A stretch of DNA of 64,000 nt from Ustilaginoidea virens (Eukaryota; Ascomycota; Sordariomycetes; Hypocreales; Clavicipitaceae), in assembly GCF_000687475.1 (NCBI RefSeq), contig NC_057318.1:992001-1056000 (forward strand), written 5' to 3'. A program made the position numbers and the translations under genes. The notes below the pieces were generated by a model. That model was given only the letters and a program-made list of their open reading frames with translations, did not search any database and was not told the origin of the DNA. Position 1 is the stretch's first letter. The number at the start of each line of letters is the position of its first letter. Shown piece by piece: positions 22,878 through 34,549 of this stretch.

Positions 22878-23919
22878 CGCCCTCTACCATGTCCAATAAC
22901 CAAGCCTTTTCCATCGCACGTCCCAAGAAAAGAAAAAAAAAGCCTCCCTCGCCGCCCCGGGGGGGGAAACCTTCATCGCCGAGGCCAGCCTCCCCGAGCC
23001 ACCCACCAGGCCCCTGCGACGAAAAAAAAGCACCGCCAAACGCAAGCCGTAGCCGCTCGCGGCGAGATACCTCGCCCGCGAGATACCTCGCCCGCGAGAT
23101 CCCCCAATGTCCCGGCAAAGCACCCGTCCTGCTGGACAGGTACGCAGCGCCCGCCCGGCGGCCAGGTAGCACACGAGCGAGCCAGCCCCGGATGCGCATG
23201 CAGACCCGTCCCCACGAAACTGACGCCCGGGGACCCCGCGAAAGCTTGTGCATAAGCCGTGTATGCAGAGGGGAAAAAAAAAACCAGGACGAAAAAGTAT
23301 CTTTTGCTCTGGGGGGGGATCTATCGAGTCGGTCGGGGGAGAGGAGAGGAGAGGAGAGGACCGGGCGAGCGGGCGAGCGGGCGAGGGACAAAGTTTTTTT
23401 CGCCGCAAGGGATGAAAGCTTCTGCTGCGGGCGTCGTAAAGGGCTTGCCTTGACGAGATGGTTGCCGCTTATCCATGAGTCATTACGGAATCAGCAAGAG
23501 CAGCGATGCTTCTTGAAAAATCGAGCTGGAAAAGAGGCAACGAGCAACCAGCGATTCCTGCTTGTAATCGAGACGGAATAGAGGCAGCGAGCAAGAACGA
23601 CTCTCCCTTTGTAACCGAGCCAGCACAAACTCAACCAGCCAGGAGGATTCTTCGGGACGTTTCCTCAGGACGCTGCCTCAGGACGATGCCCTCATAACCA
23701 AGTCCACACAGACTCAACCCGCAAAACGATCCCCCACAGCCGAGCCGCAACATAGGCAACCCCAACAACGACTTGGACCCTTTCCACCGTTGGCAGACTC
23801 ACCCACCAAGACAACCCACCCTCTGCCCAGGAAACTCTCCCGGGGCCGCAGCAACATACCCTTCCCGATGCCAAGGCTCCCGCAAACCCTCCCTCCGTGT
23901 GGAGCAAGCCCGGGCAGGG

Positions 23920-23921
<2 letters not shown>

Positions 23922-23951
<30 letters not shown>
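23922..23951. repeat. A30 homopolymer
   Basis: An uninterrupted run of 30 A lies in intergenic DNA upstream of the repeat-protein gene. Confidence 0.95.
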
Positions 23952-23952
<1 letters not shown>

Positions 23953-24637
23953 CCTCTTTTTGCGCAAACGCCTATTGCGGTCGGTCGTGGCTCATCGTCA
24001 AAGCGGCTCGCCTGCGTAAAGTGGTACTGCCGCGCCGGGGCAGGGTGAGAAATAAATAAGCCTTGGTTCGCCGTCCGGCCGGAAAGGTTATGTATGTACT
24101 TGTACAGATGGAGCTGAGTGGCGTGCGTGGAATTGCAATTGCATTGCACCTCAGGCGTAGGCTGGCCTCAACCATTGTCACCGTCATGACTGCCATGGCT
24201 CAGGAAGCTTGCGCAAATCTGAAGTACTTGGATTATTCTTTTTATTTTGCATTGTCGTTAGGTCTATGGCTGTGGCCCCAACTCCTGTGATATGACATGT
24301 GTGTGTGTGTGTGGGGGGGGGTTCATCCAACAAGTCCTCCGCTCTGTCATGCCCATCGTTTGCACTGTTGTAACCCCCGTGAATAGATGAAAAGACGTTG
24401 TTGGGGGGGAGGGGAGAGGAAAGACATGACGGGGGGTAAAAAGGGGCAAAAAGGGGGGTAAAGGGGGAGGAAATGGGGGGGGGGGAGGAAACGGGAAAAA
24501 AAAAAAAAAAAAAAAGACAAAGAGTAATAAGAAAGAAAAAAAGATCCAACACGAGATAGGAATAGACTCTCACGATGCAAGATGCAATCCTCCATTGTCA
24601 ACGGCCATCATCTCGGAAAGCCCGCCGCCCTCTTCAT

Positions 24638-27600
24638 CTACTGCATGCTCTTCAGCAGGGCCTGCAGATACGCCGAAAAGGCCTTCTTGTCAGTGCATGT
24701 CGTCAAACATCGCAGAAACTCGTCACCGTTGATCCCCGTGCTGAGAAACAGCCCGTTCTGCAGCTCCTGGATGAAGGCTTCTCCCGTCTTGGTGTAGATG
24801 GTCTGTTCCAGGCCCGCAATCTCCGTCAGCACCTGCTTGGTCTGCGCGTCCTGCGCCGGGCAAAAGCTGGGGTTGCGCATCACCTCCCAGCAGACCGAGT
24901 GGAATCTATCAATCATGAACCGGTCAAACCCTGGGATCGCCGGCGTTGGGCTTCCCCTCGGCGCCGTCGGGTTCTGCGCGATGGTGGCGACGTCGGGCCC
25001 GCCCCAGATGGCCGAAATGCGTGCCATGAGCGTGAAGGCCAGGCGGCTCGGGCCAATGTTGCCGTCCAGCGTCTTGGCCAGCTCGGTTATGGACGAGACC
25101 ATGGGTTCGAAGAAGCCCTGGTTGGCCTCGCTGATCAAGACGCCGTCCAGCCCGTTGTTCAGGATGATCTGGAGGAACGACAGGTACTCCCGCCTGAGCT
25201 CCGCAAGCTGTATTTCGTCGTCCGTGCCGGATATGGGCTCGGAAAGACCGCCAAAGATTCGCTGCAGCAGAGGCGTGAGCAGGGCGTTGAGCACGTCGTA
25301 GATTTCCGCCTTGAACCCAAACACCACCTGATCCAGCAGACGCAGGAACATGGCCATCTCGTCCTTGGACGAGCTCTGCGACAGCAGCCCTTCGATCCAC
25401 TGGGGAAGCTGCGGAAGGACCGCGGAGCCGAGCACGCCAAGGAGCTTGGAGAAGGCTGACCGACACGCCGTGCGGATTTCGGAGCACGAGCTGAGCTGGT
25501 TGAGCGCGATGAGAATCGCTTCGGCGGCCCGGGAGAACTCGTTCGAGACCGCCTTGGCCGGAGGCGGGTGATGCTGGGTCGCCGCCGACCCGGGGCTCCA
25601 GTCGGAAAACCCGTGCGCCAGGGTCCCCAGGGCCATGACAATGTGATGGATCTGAAGCGTTGCTTGAGCATCCCCCGACTTGGCCCGAGCAAGGTGCACC
25701 TCCATGTCCTGGAAGAGCGGATCCATGACCGATCGAGCATAGATGGCTTGCTTATCAGCGGGGGTGCTTTGCGTCGAGGCAATGCACCCAATGGCCTCGA
25801 AAAGGTACAGCTGGCTGGTGAACAAGGCGTCAGCCGAGTGGTCTGATTCGTCCGACGACATGTCGTCGTCGGCGTCCTCTCCAGGAACTTCGGCCTTGAT
25901 GGGCAAGAGGTCGCCAATGGATTGAATCACAGTTTCCGCCACGTTGCCGACCTGACTACGAAGTTGCTTGATGAATCGGTGAAAGAGGTACCACGATCTC
26001 GTTTTGATGCGGACGTGCTCATGGTGAACCAAGCGCACAAAGTTCTCCAACACCTGCGGAATGTAGTTCGGGTGGCTTTCAAACACTATGCAGTAACGGA
26101 CGCAAATCTCCATGTACTGGAGCAGAATGGCGGGATGGGAGAAGCTGGCGATGCCTGGACAGGCAAAGAAACAACAACAAAAAAAAAAAAGAAAAAAAAA
26201 AGAAAAAAGAAAGAAAAGGAGGTTAGCGCCGAGCCGACGCGCGATCGCGACATTGATTGGCGTGTGAGGAGAGACTTACCAGACCCAACCATCTTCTGCA
26301 TCATAACCACGAGCCTCTCCGAGGCTTCAGTGGACGGCTGGTTCTTGGTGCCAAGTCCATGGTTCGGCAAGGCCAGCTCTCCGAATAAATACATCTCGTA
26401 CAGTGCCAGATCAAGGTCTCTCCAGTCCATCGCTGACCCCCGTTGATCCAAGCTCTGGAACGTGTTTGACACGAGATTGCTGAGCATGTCCATGTACAAG
26501 GATTGATCAATGGCGGCAATCGTCTTTTGCAGGTTTTGCAATTTCCTGCGCAGCTCCTGGAATTCTGCTTCATCAGTTTGCTCGTCCTCGTTGCCCCAGT
26601 TTGACGTCTCGTCATATCGCATTTTGCGAATGATTGCATCAAGAATAGGGGCCAGCATGCCCGAGTAATCCTGCGACAGTTGGCACAGCTTTCGCAGGAA
26701 AGTAAGCAGGTCCGTAAGCGCCGGAATGACTGTGGAACACACTTCGTCGTACTCGTCGGCGAAGAGCCGGAGCAAGAACGGGAGGAAGCCGTGAAGGTGC
26801 TGCTTGGCTCTCTCCCTGGCATTCTCACCCGTCTGATTATCATCCAGGGCCTTGACAATGTCCGACATGACCGTGTTGACCAGCTTGGCTACAGCCTCTG
26901 CAAGATCAGTGTCGTACTCGGGAGTGTTCTTGAGAACGCTCAGCGGGGCGCTGGCTATGAGTTGCCCTACAATCTCCTGGAGGTTGAGGAAGGCAATCAG
27001 CTCCATCTTGTCGGCCGAACGCATCTTCTTGCCGCAAATCTCGGTCAAGGTGTCGATGGCCGTGTCTCGAACCTTGTCTTCACCTCCAGAGTTGGTGCGG
27101 CCGACGACTGGGAGCAAGAGACTGATCATGTCTTGACTGACAACAAGGGAGATGTCCATCCAGCTGACCCATTTGCCAACAACCTTCAGCACCAGCTCGA
27201 CAACGACGTCATTGTCGTTGTACTTGGAGAGGAGTTGTTTCCACGACTGCGCGACCTTGTGCATGTCTTGGACTCGGAGCTGGTCCTTGAGTTCAGTGTT
27301 TCGCTTGGCATCGTTGCTCTGTCGAGACAGCAGCATGTCGGCGATCTCGTCATGGATCGAGGATAGTATGCGGAGGTAGAACAGGACACCGCCTATACTG
27401 TCCCGGCCGGTTGACACACCGGTCAGCTCCCAGAAATCGTCGAGAAAGCTCTGCCAGCCGTCCTGGTACAGGAAAACAAACAGGTACGTCAACGTCTGGG
27501 TGAGCTTGTTTTGAAGTGACACAGGGTCCGCTTCCTGACGGGCATCAGGGCCATAGCTGTGGCGGACATATTCGAGCAGAGTGTACTTCAAGTAGGAGAG

Positions 27601-28051
27601 GCTTTCAGCATCGAGGCCCTGCGTGTGGACGGCGTAATTGACGACCTCGAGGCATACCATCCGGACTACTTCGGAGGATCGCGGGGTCCGAGCGAAGAGA
27701 TTCGTGCATGCTTGCCAGCCCTGCGGATTGGATCGCAGCTGGTTGAGATACTCAAAGGCCTGCTCTTTGACCGCCTGGTCCGACGTGGGGTTGGACAGGA
27801 TTCCGACAGCATTTTCGACCTGAGAATGAGCACAAAAAAAGGGGCACAAGTCAGCGAGGATTCTAACAGAGCAGGGAAGGGGGCGCGCGAGCAGAGAAAG
27901 CCGGGGCCTCAGCACGTGTGTGACGGCTCAAAGCGTCCTGCGGGCAGGAAATGACCGTGGCAAAGACGACAGAAATGACGGGGCAAGCTAGAAGGACAAG
28001 TAGGTGGAGTTGCGGCGGGCAAGCGATTCAACTACCGACCTGTGCTTCCAT
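24638..28051 (-). CDS. LOS1: Exportin-T, tRNA nuclear export receptor
   Basis: Three exons (28051-28040, 27819-26280, 26154-24638) give 1022 residues, the usual length for fungal Los1. Exon 1 holds only MEAQ; joining it to VENAVGIL reproduces the family N-terminus. Introns are 220 and 125 bp; the first donor is GTCGGT, less usual, while the second (GTAAGT) is standard. Conserved blocks include QAFEYLNQLRSNPQGW, the importin-beta/Xpo1-type helices with QNKLTQTLTYLFVFLY, and SIHDEIADMLLSRQ, followed by HEAT-like repeats to the end. The protein binds RanGTP and mature tRNA and carries tRNA out through nuclear pores; Los1 also links tRNA export to nutrient and stress signals in yeast. An AATAAA on the coding strand at 24246-24241 is a possible 3' end signal. 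Confidence 0.92.
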
Positions 28052-31000
28052 GGTGGCGAAGGGATCCTGCCTTTTGAAGCAGGAGCAGCTCGCGCTTGAC
28101 GTTGGAGAGAATGAATGCTGCTGCTATAATCCGGGCAGCCTTGGGTACGCAGCATCCAGCATACTTATTTGTGCATTGACTGGTGACGAGGGCTACCGTG
28201 GATTCATGCCTCAAGTCAACAATGGACAGACTTTTTTCCAAACGTCGGCGGGGGTCGTCCGCGGCAGAGGAAGCCTTCCGGAATGACGCCGTCGAGTCCG
28301 AGATGAGTATGGCGCCAGATCGGCCACGCCAGTCCGCGTCAGGTTGATGTCTCGAGGTCCGAATATGCGTCTTTATCAGTTCTGCCCGAGAGTGTGGTGC
28401 AGGTCTCACGTTGCCCGGTGTGGGGTAATTTTTCTGCGACCGGAGCTTCGGCGGAAGATTTTCGGACAAACATTTTGAGGCTCTGGGTCACCGCCTTACA
28501 GAGGCCGCAGGATACTGTGCGGCACACGCACAAGTGGCACCCGATGTACAGTGTGAACTGCTGGCCTCCAGAGCCTGTCGTCCAAACTCTACCCCTACCT
28601 GACTTGCCTCGACAAACCCTTGAAGCAGACATGGACACAAACCCCCCGTTTGCCGACTGAAGATGGCATGTCTCTTCCGTGAACTAGACGATCCGCATTT
28701 ACAACGAGTTAACAAGCTTCTCAGCTGCGCAAACATCTGGTTCTGGTTGGCAGGAGTATGGATAGAATGATAATTACTCTCAGACTGGTCGGTCACACAT
28801 TTGGACGAACGAGGAGGCCAGGAACGACCGCAAGACCAACCCCGACTCGTCGTGGCGGTGCCGGGCAGCGCAATACCCCAATACGTTTGTTCCTTATGGA
28901 ACTCCATCCAGAGACAGTTTTTCCACTACTTCTGGCCCGAGTTCTGTCACCATATGCCAGGGGTGGTCCTTACGACCAACATGTTTGCAACCCCAGCTTA
29001 GGAAATCATCAAGTCAGACCTAATACTTTGCGGTATTGAACATCACGTATGGCTGACAGGCACCACCTGGACGCAGCGGTATACCAAAAGTATCGTGTGA
29101 CCAAAGGATGCAAAGGCTTCCCTCGCAGGCACCCGCACTAAGCATTGACGCTGTCATCGTCTATCGTGAACATCGCACGGCCAAGGCAATGGCATCTTGT
29201 TTCCAGCAGCTCCGTGCTAGTATGTATGCACCGCAAGGAAGCTAGTAGCTTACCAATGGAAGACAGCCATCTACTACTCCCTGTTGATCTGACAATATGC
29301 AATCGGATTTTGCTAGGCACGTCGAACAGTCCAAAATAGTTTGGCGCCAGTCTTTTGGCGCCTTTGTCGAGTTTTTTTTTCGAAAGGGAACCAGGGCTGC
29401 TCAGGGGCAGGGACAGAGTAACAAGATGAAGCTGGCAAATACTTGTCGAGGGTGTACTGGACGCGTTTGGCTCCGTCACCGAAGCTGCAATGACTGCCTG
29501 GCAACGTCGTTCATTTGTCCAAGTCGTGCTCTCCTTATCGAGGTAAAGCTGACGAGCTCTAACCCAGAGGCTGCGACGCGACGGCGTGGAAAGCCCGCAA
29601 GCAGGGGTTGCAGGCCGAGCTATTACCTCACATTTCTCAATTTTCCTCTTCCTTTTTCTTTTCTAGCCGCCCTTGTCGAATTTCTCCGTGCTATTGTGCC
29701 GAATGAAGCTCGGGTGAGTGCAGGCAGGTTGACCATGGCAACGATGAGCGGCGTCGGAGAGGACAAAAGGCGTACAGGTTCATCCACATCAAATTGCACG
29801 TCAAAAGCCTGCATCATAGTAATAGAGGGCGAGTTAATGGCAGCTTTGCGTTGATGTACACCCGCCGGGCTGCCGTCTCGGGTTTCGGACGAGGAGGGTA
29901 GGGAGGGATAGCTAGGAAGGCCCGTCCGTCAACTCATCAAAACAACCAGTAGGCGCCAGTCTCGCGATGACATTGTTGTCCATTCAGAACAAGCAGAAAA
30001 GGAGATGGTCAGCCATTCTGCGCGCTGCCAGACTCTGGTCCTGCCGAGACGCCAGCGTCGCGTCAAAGGGTGAAACAGCTCGCTGTCACTGGGTTCCATG
30101 GTGACAGATTCGGCAATCGCCAAGCTTCGCGCTCGTTGACGCCGAGCGCGTCTGGTTAATTTTTCTCTTTTTTTTTTTTAATTTTTTTTTTCCCACAGCA
30201 GATCGTCCGTGGTCCGGCAAAGCCAGCGAGGGCCGGGCTCCAGCCCGCCACCCGCCGAGACCTCGGGTGACGGGGAGATTCAGCGCCCATTCTCCGGCCA
30301 AAAGATGCCATCCGCATTTGTGGCCCACGGCGAAGGAGAGCCCTCGCGCGAGAGCAGCAGCAGCAAGTCCACGCACTGTGCCGGCTGTGTGCACGTCTCT
30401 CTCGCAGCATTTTCCACCCAGGAGCCAGCTCTTCCGGACTACATAGACAGTGCACGACGCGGAGTAAGGCTGGGCCTCGATGACGAGAGGGGTGCTTGGT
30501 GACTGAGGGAGGGACTCGAGAGTTGTTTCGCTTGGCCCATCGCCTCACCGCTTGAAGGCGTCAACTTGCGTTTGCTCTGCCCCTGTCGACAAATCAGAGC
30601 CCAGGAGAGGCTGACCATGTCAACTTGCATGCGACTGATACGCGCCACGGTTCAGCGTGCCCGCCAGCGGTCTACGTAGCCTCAATTCGACCTCCTCCCC
30701 GGGAGCCCCCTTTGTCAGCGCTGCCAAAGTCTTGGGGCCAAGCTGCGCGCGAGTACACGGAGAAGCGACCGATGCATGACGGCGTGTCCACGCCATATGT
30801 AGTAGCGGTTTAGCATGTTAATTTGTCAAGTTGCGGTTCGTCGAATCCAAAGGCATCAAAAATAGCGCAGTCGCGGCCCCGCGACAACCCATGCCCCAGC
30901 TACCCGCATCACGCCCATCACGCCCATCACGCCCATCATGCCCCCATGATACCCTACCGCATGGCGGACTACTCCTCATCTCCGCAACTCCCGTACGGAA

Positions 31001-33680
31001 CAGCGAGCAAGTTTGCTTGCGAATAGCCAGCATGACTACGGAGTATTCGCGCCGCCTGCAGTCATGTTGCAGTCAATTTGTGGCGGCGAGTTGCGTGGGA
31101 TTTGGAACCGCCCGCGTGAAGTGATGGTGAAATGAAAAAATAAAAAAAAAATAAAAATAAAAATAAAAATACAAAATGGTGGTGGGCACCGTGCCCATCA
31201 CCAGCTGTAACTCGCCCAATGCCCTCTCCGAAATGAGAGAGAGCACATTGACTGAGACCTTTGCAGCATGGCTGGCCGGGGACCCCCCTGGACTGGGGCG
31301 GGGCGGGGCTGGGTCGTGCAGCCGGTCCGGCGTTTTGAGTGGGTGGGATGCAGATCCGTTCCTGCAGTAGCGCGAATTCACCCGGTGCCTTTTGCATGTC
31401 CAGCCGTTTCGTTGCCGCCCCCTTTTACCTTGCATTTGCACTGGCCCGAAGGAGGCGCTTTTCAAAGTTCATCATCATTTGTCTTGGTTGCGCAGCCCAC
31501 GCTCGTCCCAACTTGGCAGCTGGAAGAATGGCACGGCGTGAGGATGGATGACGTTGATGGGCACTGGAGCGGAGTGCGGAGTGCTCCGTGCTCCGTGCAG
31601 AGAACCGAGTTTGTGTGAACCAGCCAATGCCGCGGCACATTTACTCGAATAAAGAAAAAAAAAAAAAAAACCCCCCATGGAAAGCGGCCGAGTGCCCAGC
31701 AGAGGAATGCCATGGTAAATGCGCCGTCGGCCAAGGCTAATAATAAGAAGGCACGGGCCACCAGGCAGCCTATAGATGCTGATTGAGCGCGATGCAGGGC
31801 TTGCTTGTCGAACACAGCCCTATGCGCTCCGTTACGCGGTACATGTTGCAGTGATTGGCGACGCACAGGGACGATGGGCGAAATGAAATCCTCTCCCATC
31901 CGCGGGATTGGATTCACCAACATTTCGTGGGACTAGATTCACCAAGTTTTTTCTTTTTCCCTTGTTTTCTTGTTCTTTTTTTCTTTTTCGTGCGGCTGCA
32001 GAAGCGTGGGAAGGGCCGATGCATCCTCATGAACCAATCCCTGGTGGTCAAACTGGGGACAAGCAGGTCGACGCTAGTTAGTCTGGTGCCTCGATAGTTG
32101 GGTCGACAAGCAGAGACGGGCGGCCGTAGTACGGACACGGAGCAGCAAATGGGAGCACCAGCAGGGGGGGGCCACGCACTGGGGACAAAGTGGCCCCATT
32201 GTTGTGCTGCACTTTGGCAATTTCTTCCCAGACCAGACCCGACCCGACCATCAGTCAGTCAGTCAGCCAGTCAGTCAGTCAGTCTCCTTTTTATCGACGC
32301 AAGCTACCTGTTATCCCGCAGCCAGCCTCGGCAAGCACGGGCCATCCTGCGGTCTCGGTCGCGTCACGCCCAAGCAAACACCCAATGACCGTTTTCCCAA
32401 CCCAACCAATCAAGGCTAGCGCAGCTGACGGGAACCCGAGATGAAGGCAAAACTTGTCGACGGGCGTGTCTGCGCGTGGTTTCGCCCTGGGGGGGGGGGG
32501 GGCAGAAAATTCCACAGAATCCGCAAGAGGCCCTGATGCAGCCGTACGGAGCACAAACGGGCTTGAGCCAGTTCAGCCATAGGTTCGTGAAGGAGCCAGA
32601 CTTTGTTCGTTAATTCCCCCCCCCCCCCCCCCCCCCTTCGGCCAGGGCTGGAGAGCATTCCAGAGGAAGCAGGCTAGGTTGGTTCTCGTTGCCGTTCGTC
32701 CGGGCTCCTGTGCTGCTAGCTAGCTTAGCGCATATAGGGGACAATGAGGCCTGCTATAGGCCTACTGGGCCGGTGTCCCGCGGGAGAGGGGGGGGGGGGG
32801 GGGGGCGGGCTTGTTTATTTTTCATTATTATTATTTTTTTTTTATTAGGCGGCTGACGGTGGCTGCGCGGTCAAATTTTCTCATTTCATGCACCTCGAAC
32901 GTTTGTAACCATTGACCGACCACTGGCGAGCGAGGGCTGTCTCTCTGCAAGGGTGCATGTAACATCTGGACCTGGACCTTGCAGCAACAAGAGGAACAAG
33001 GCGCCGTGGCCCCCCTGCACTGGCGCCCGAACGGGGCACGACCAGAGGAGGATGCGAAGGGCGTGGGTGGACCAGACGGATTGGATCGACGCCTCCACGC
33101 CGTGGAGCTGCCCCGTAGTAGCCTCCACCAAAGGGGCCTGCGTTACCCCTGGATCATGGCAGACGACCGGCGCCTCCCAATTTCCCAGAGCAGCATGTCC
33201 GCCGGTCCATCGGCTGCAGGTCAGGTCGCAGGGAACAGCACAGCAACGACCAGCCAGACAGCAGCAAGCCGCAGCACCAGCAGCACCAGCGAGTGACAAA
33301 ACGGATGGACCGCACCAGGGGCCAGGGAGGGAGGCAGGATGGGATGGGCCGCCCCAATGAGAGGAACCCTGGCCAGGCAGACCAAACAGACAAAACAGAC
33401 AAACGCTTGCCTGCCTGCCGAATTCTGTTCCACCGGGATTGCGTATTTAATATCTCGCTTTCCTCCCGTCCGGCTTTCGTCTGCTTCCCTCCCTCCCCTT
33501 CTCACCTCGCCAGCCTTATAAGCCATTTCTCTGCTACCCTTTGACTTCGGTCGTCCATTCTTTAAACAAACAATCAGCCCGGTCGAGCTTGCCTCTTCAC
33601 GCGTCACTCTCTTGCCCCGAGTTTCCCTTCTGCCCGAACCTCTTGTTACTTTTATTCACCCCCCCGCCCAGCCCGCCAAG
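28052..33680. other. Gene-free stretch between LOS1 and the wall-protein gene
   Basis: No supportable gene in 5.6 kb. It includes one TACGGAGTA (31037-31045), a CATCACGCC nonamer tandem at about 30907-30945, an (AAAAT)n tract at about 31137-31172, an (AGTC)n repeat at about 32251-32282, a C20 run (32617-32636) and a G18 run (32788-32805). The final 250 bp are CT-rich promoter sequence for the wall-protein gene. The two flanking genes are divergent. Confidence 0.5.
33517..33522 (+). promoter_or_regulatory. TATA-like element of the wall-protein gene
   Basis: TATAAG lies 159 bp upstream of the start codon within a CT-rich stretch, typical of strongly expressed fungal genes. Confidence 0.4.
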
Positions 33681-34549
33681 ATGCGTTTCACTGCTGCTGC
33701 CTCGGCCCTCATGGCCGGCACCGCCATGGCCAGCGCCAGCGACAGCCCCGTCTCCACCGACTACACCACGCAGCTCGTCACCATCACCGCCTGCCCCAGC
33801 ACCGTGACCAACTGCCCGGCCCGCTCCACCCAGGTGCTCACCAACGTGGTCCCTCTGACCACGTCCACCGTCTACACCACCAAGGTGTACACCATCACGG
33901 CCTGCCCCAGCACCGTCACCGACTGCCCGGCTCGCAGCATCGTCGTCAGCACCGAGACCATTGCCGTCTCCACCACCGTGTGCCCCGTCGTGCCCACCAC
34001 CGCTCCCGGCCAGTGGGGCAACTCTACCGTGGTCATCCCCCCTCCCGCCACCGCCAACACCCAGTCCGCCCCCGGCTGCAACGGCAAGGACTGCCCCCCT
34101 CCTGCCGCCTCCACCGCCCCGGCCTGCAACGGCGAGGACTGCCCCCCTGCTGCTGCCACCACCGCCACCCAGCAGGCTCCTCCCGGCACCAGCCCCGCCG
34201 TCTGCGTCGCCTCCAACTCCGTCTCGGCCATCACCAAGACTTACACCACCGTTCTCACCTCGGTTGAGTACGCCACCGTGCAGATTCCTTGCCCCACTGG
34301 TCCTTCTGGCACTGGCCTGCCTCCCGCTCCCAGCGGCCCCTCTGGCAACCAGACGTAAGTATTTTCATCATCCCACAATGAGTCTGGCCGATGTTTTGAC
34401 GTGTGTCTGTCTGTCTGACCTGGTTTTCAAAAAAAAAAAAAAAAAACAGCACCCCCAGCGTGCCTGTCCCCACCGCCGGCGCTGCCTCCCTCGCCGGCTC
34501 TGCCGTCTTCGCCGCCGTCGCCGGTGTTGCTGCCCTGATCCTCGCTTAA
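33681..34549 (+). CDS. GPI-anchored Ser/Thr-rich cell-wall protein
   Basis: Two exons (33681-34354, 34450-34549) encode 257 residues. A signal peptide covers about residues 1-20 (hydrophobic, ending AMASA). Two copies of an ITACPSTVT-(N/D)-CPARS motif follow, with alternating Thr/Val between them, then two CNG-(K/E)-DCPP motifs in a Pro/Ala/Thr-rich region likely to be O-glycosylated. Sequons NST and NQT are present. Exon 2 encodes only the C-terminal signal: a small-residue region followed by a 20-residue hydrophobic tail ending ALILA, as expected for GPI attachment. The product should sit at the plasma membrane or be cross-linked into the wall. Codon use is strongly C-biased, suggesting high expression. 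The intron starts GTAAGT, which creates a stop straight after the last exon-1 codon if retained. Confidence 0.87.

Larger units (their letters stand above)
22366..24637. other. Intergenic stretch between repeat-protein gene and LOS1
   Basis: No gene is supported. It holds a GTAAGT-rich minisatellite at about 22430-22635, a TATA-like site at 22870-22877, a tandem of CTCGCCCGCGAGATAC at about 23070-23102, GAGGA and GGGCGAGC short repeats at about 23338-23390, an A30 run at 23922-23951, and a (TG)n/G-run/A-run purine-rich area at 24298-24515. The last part is probably the LOS1 3' region. Confidence 0.55.
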
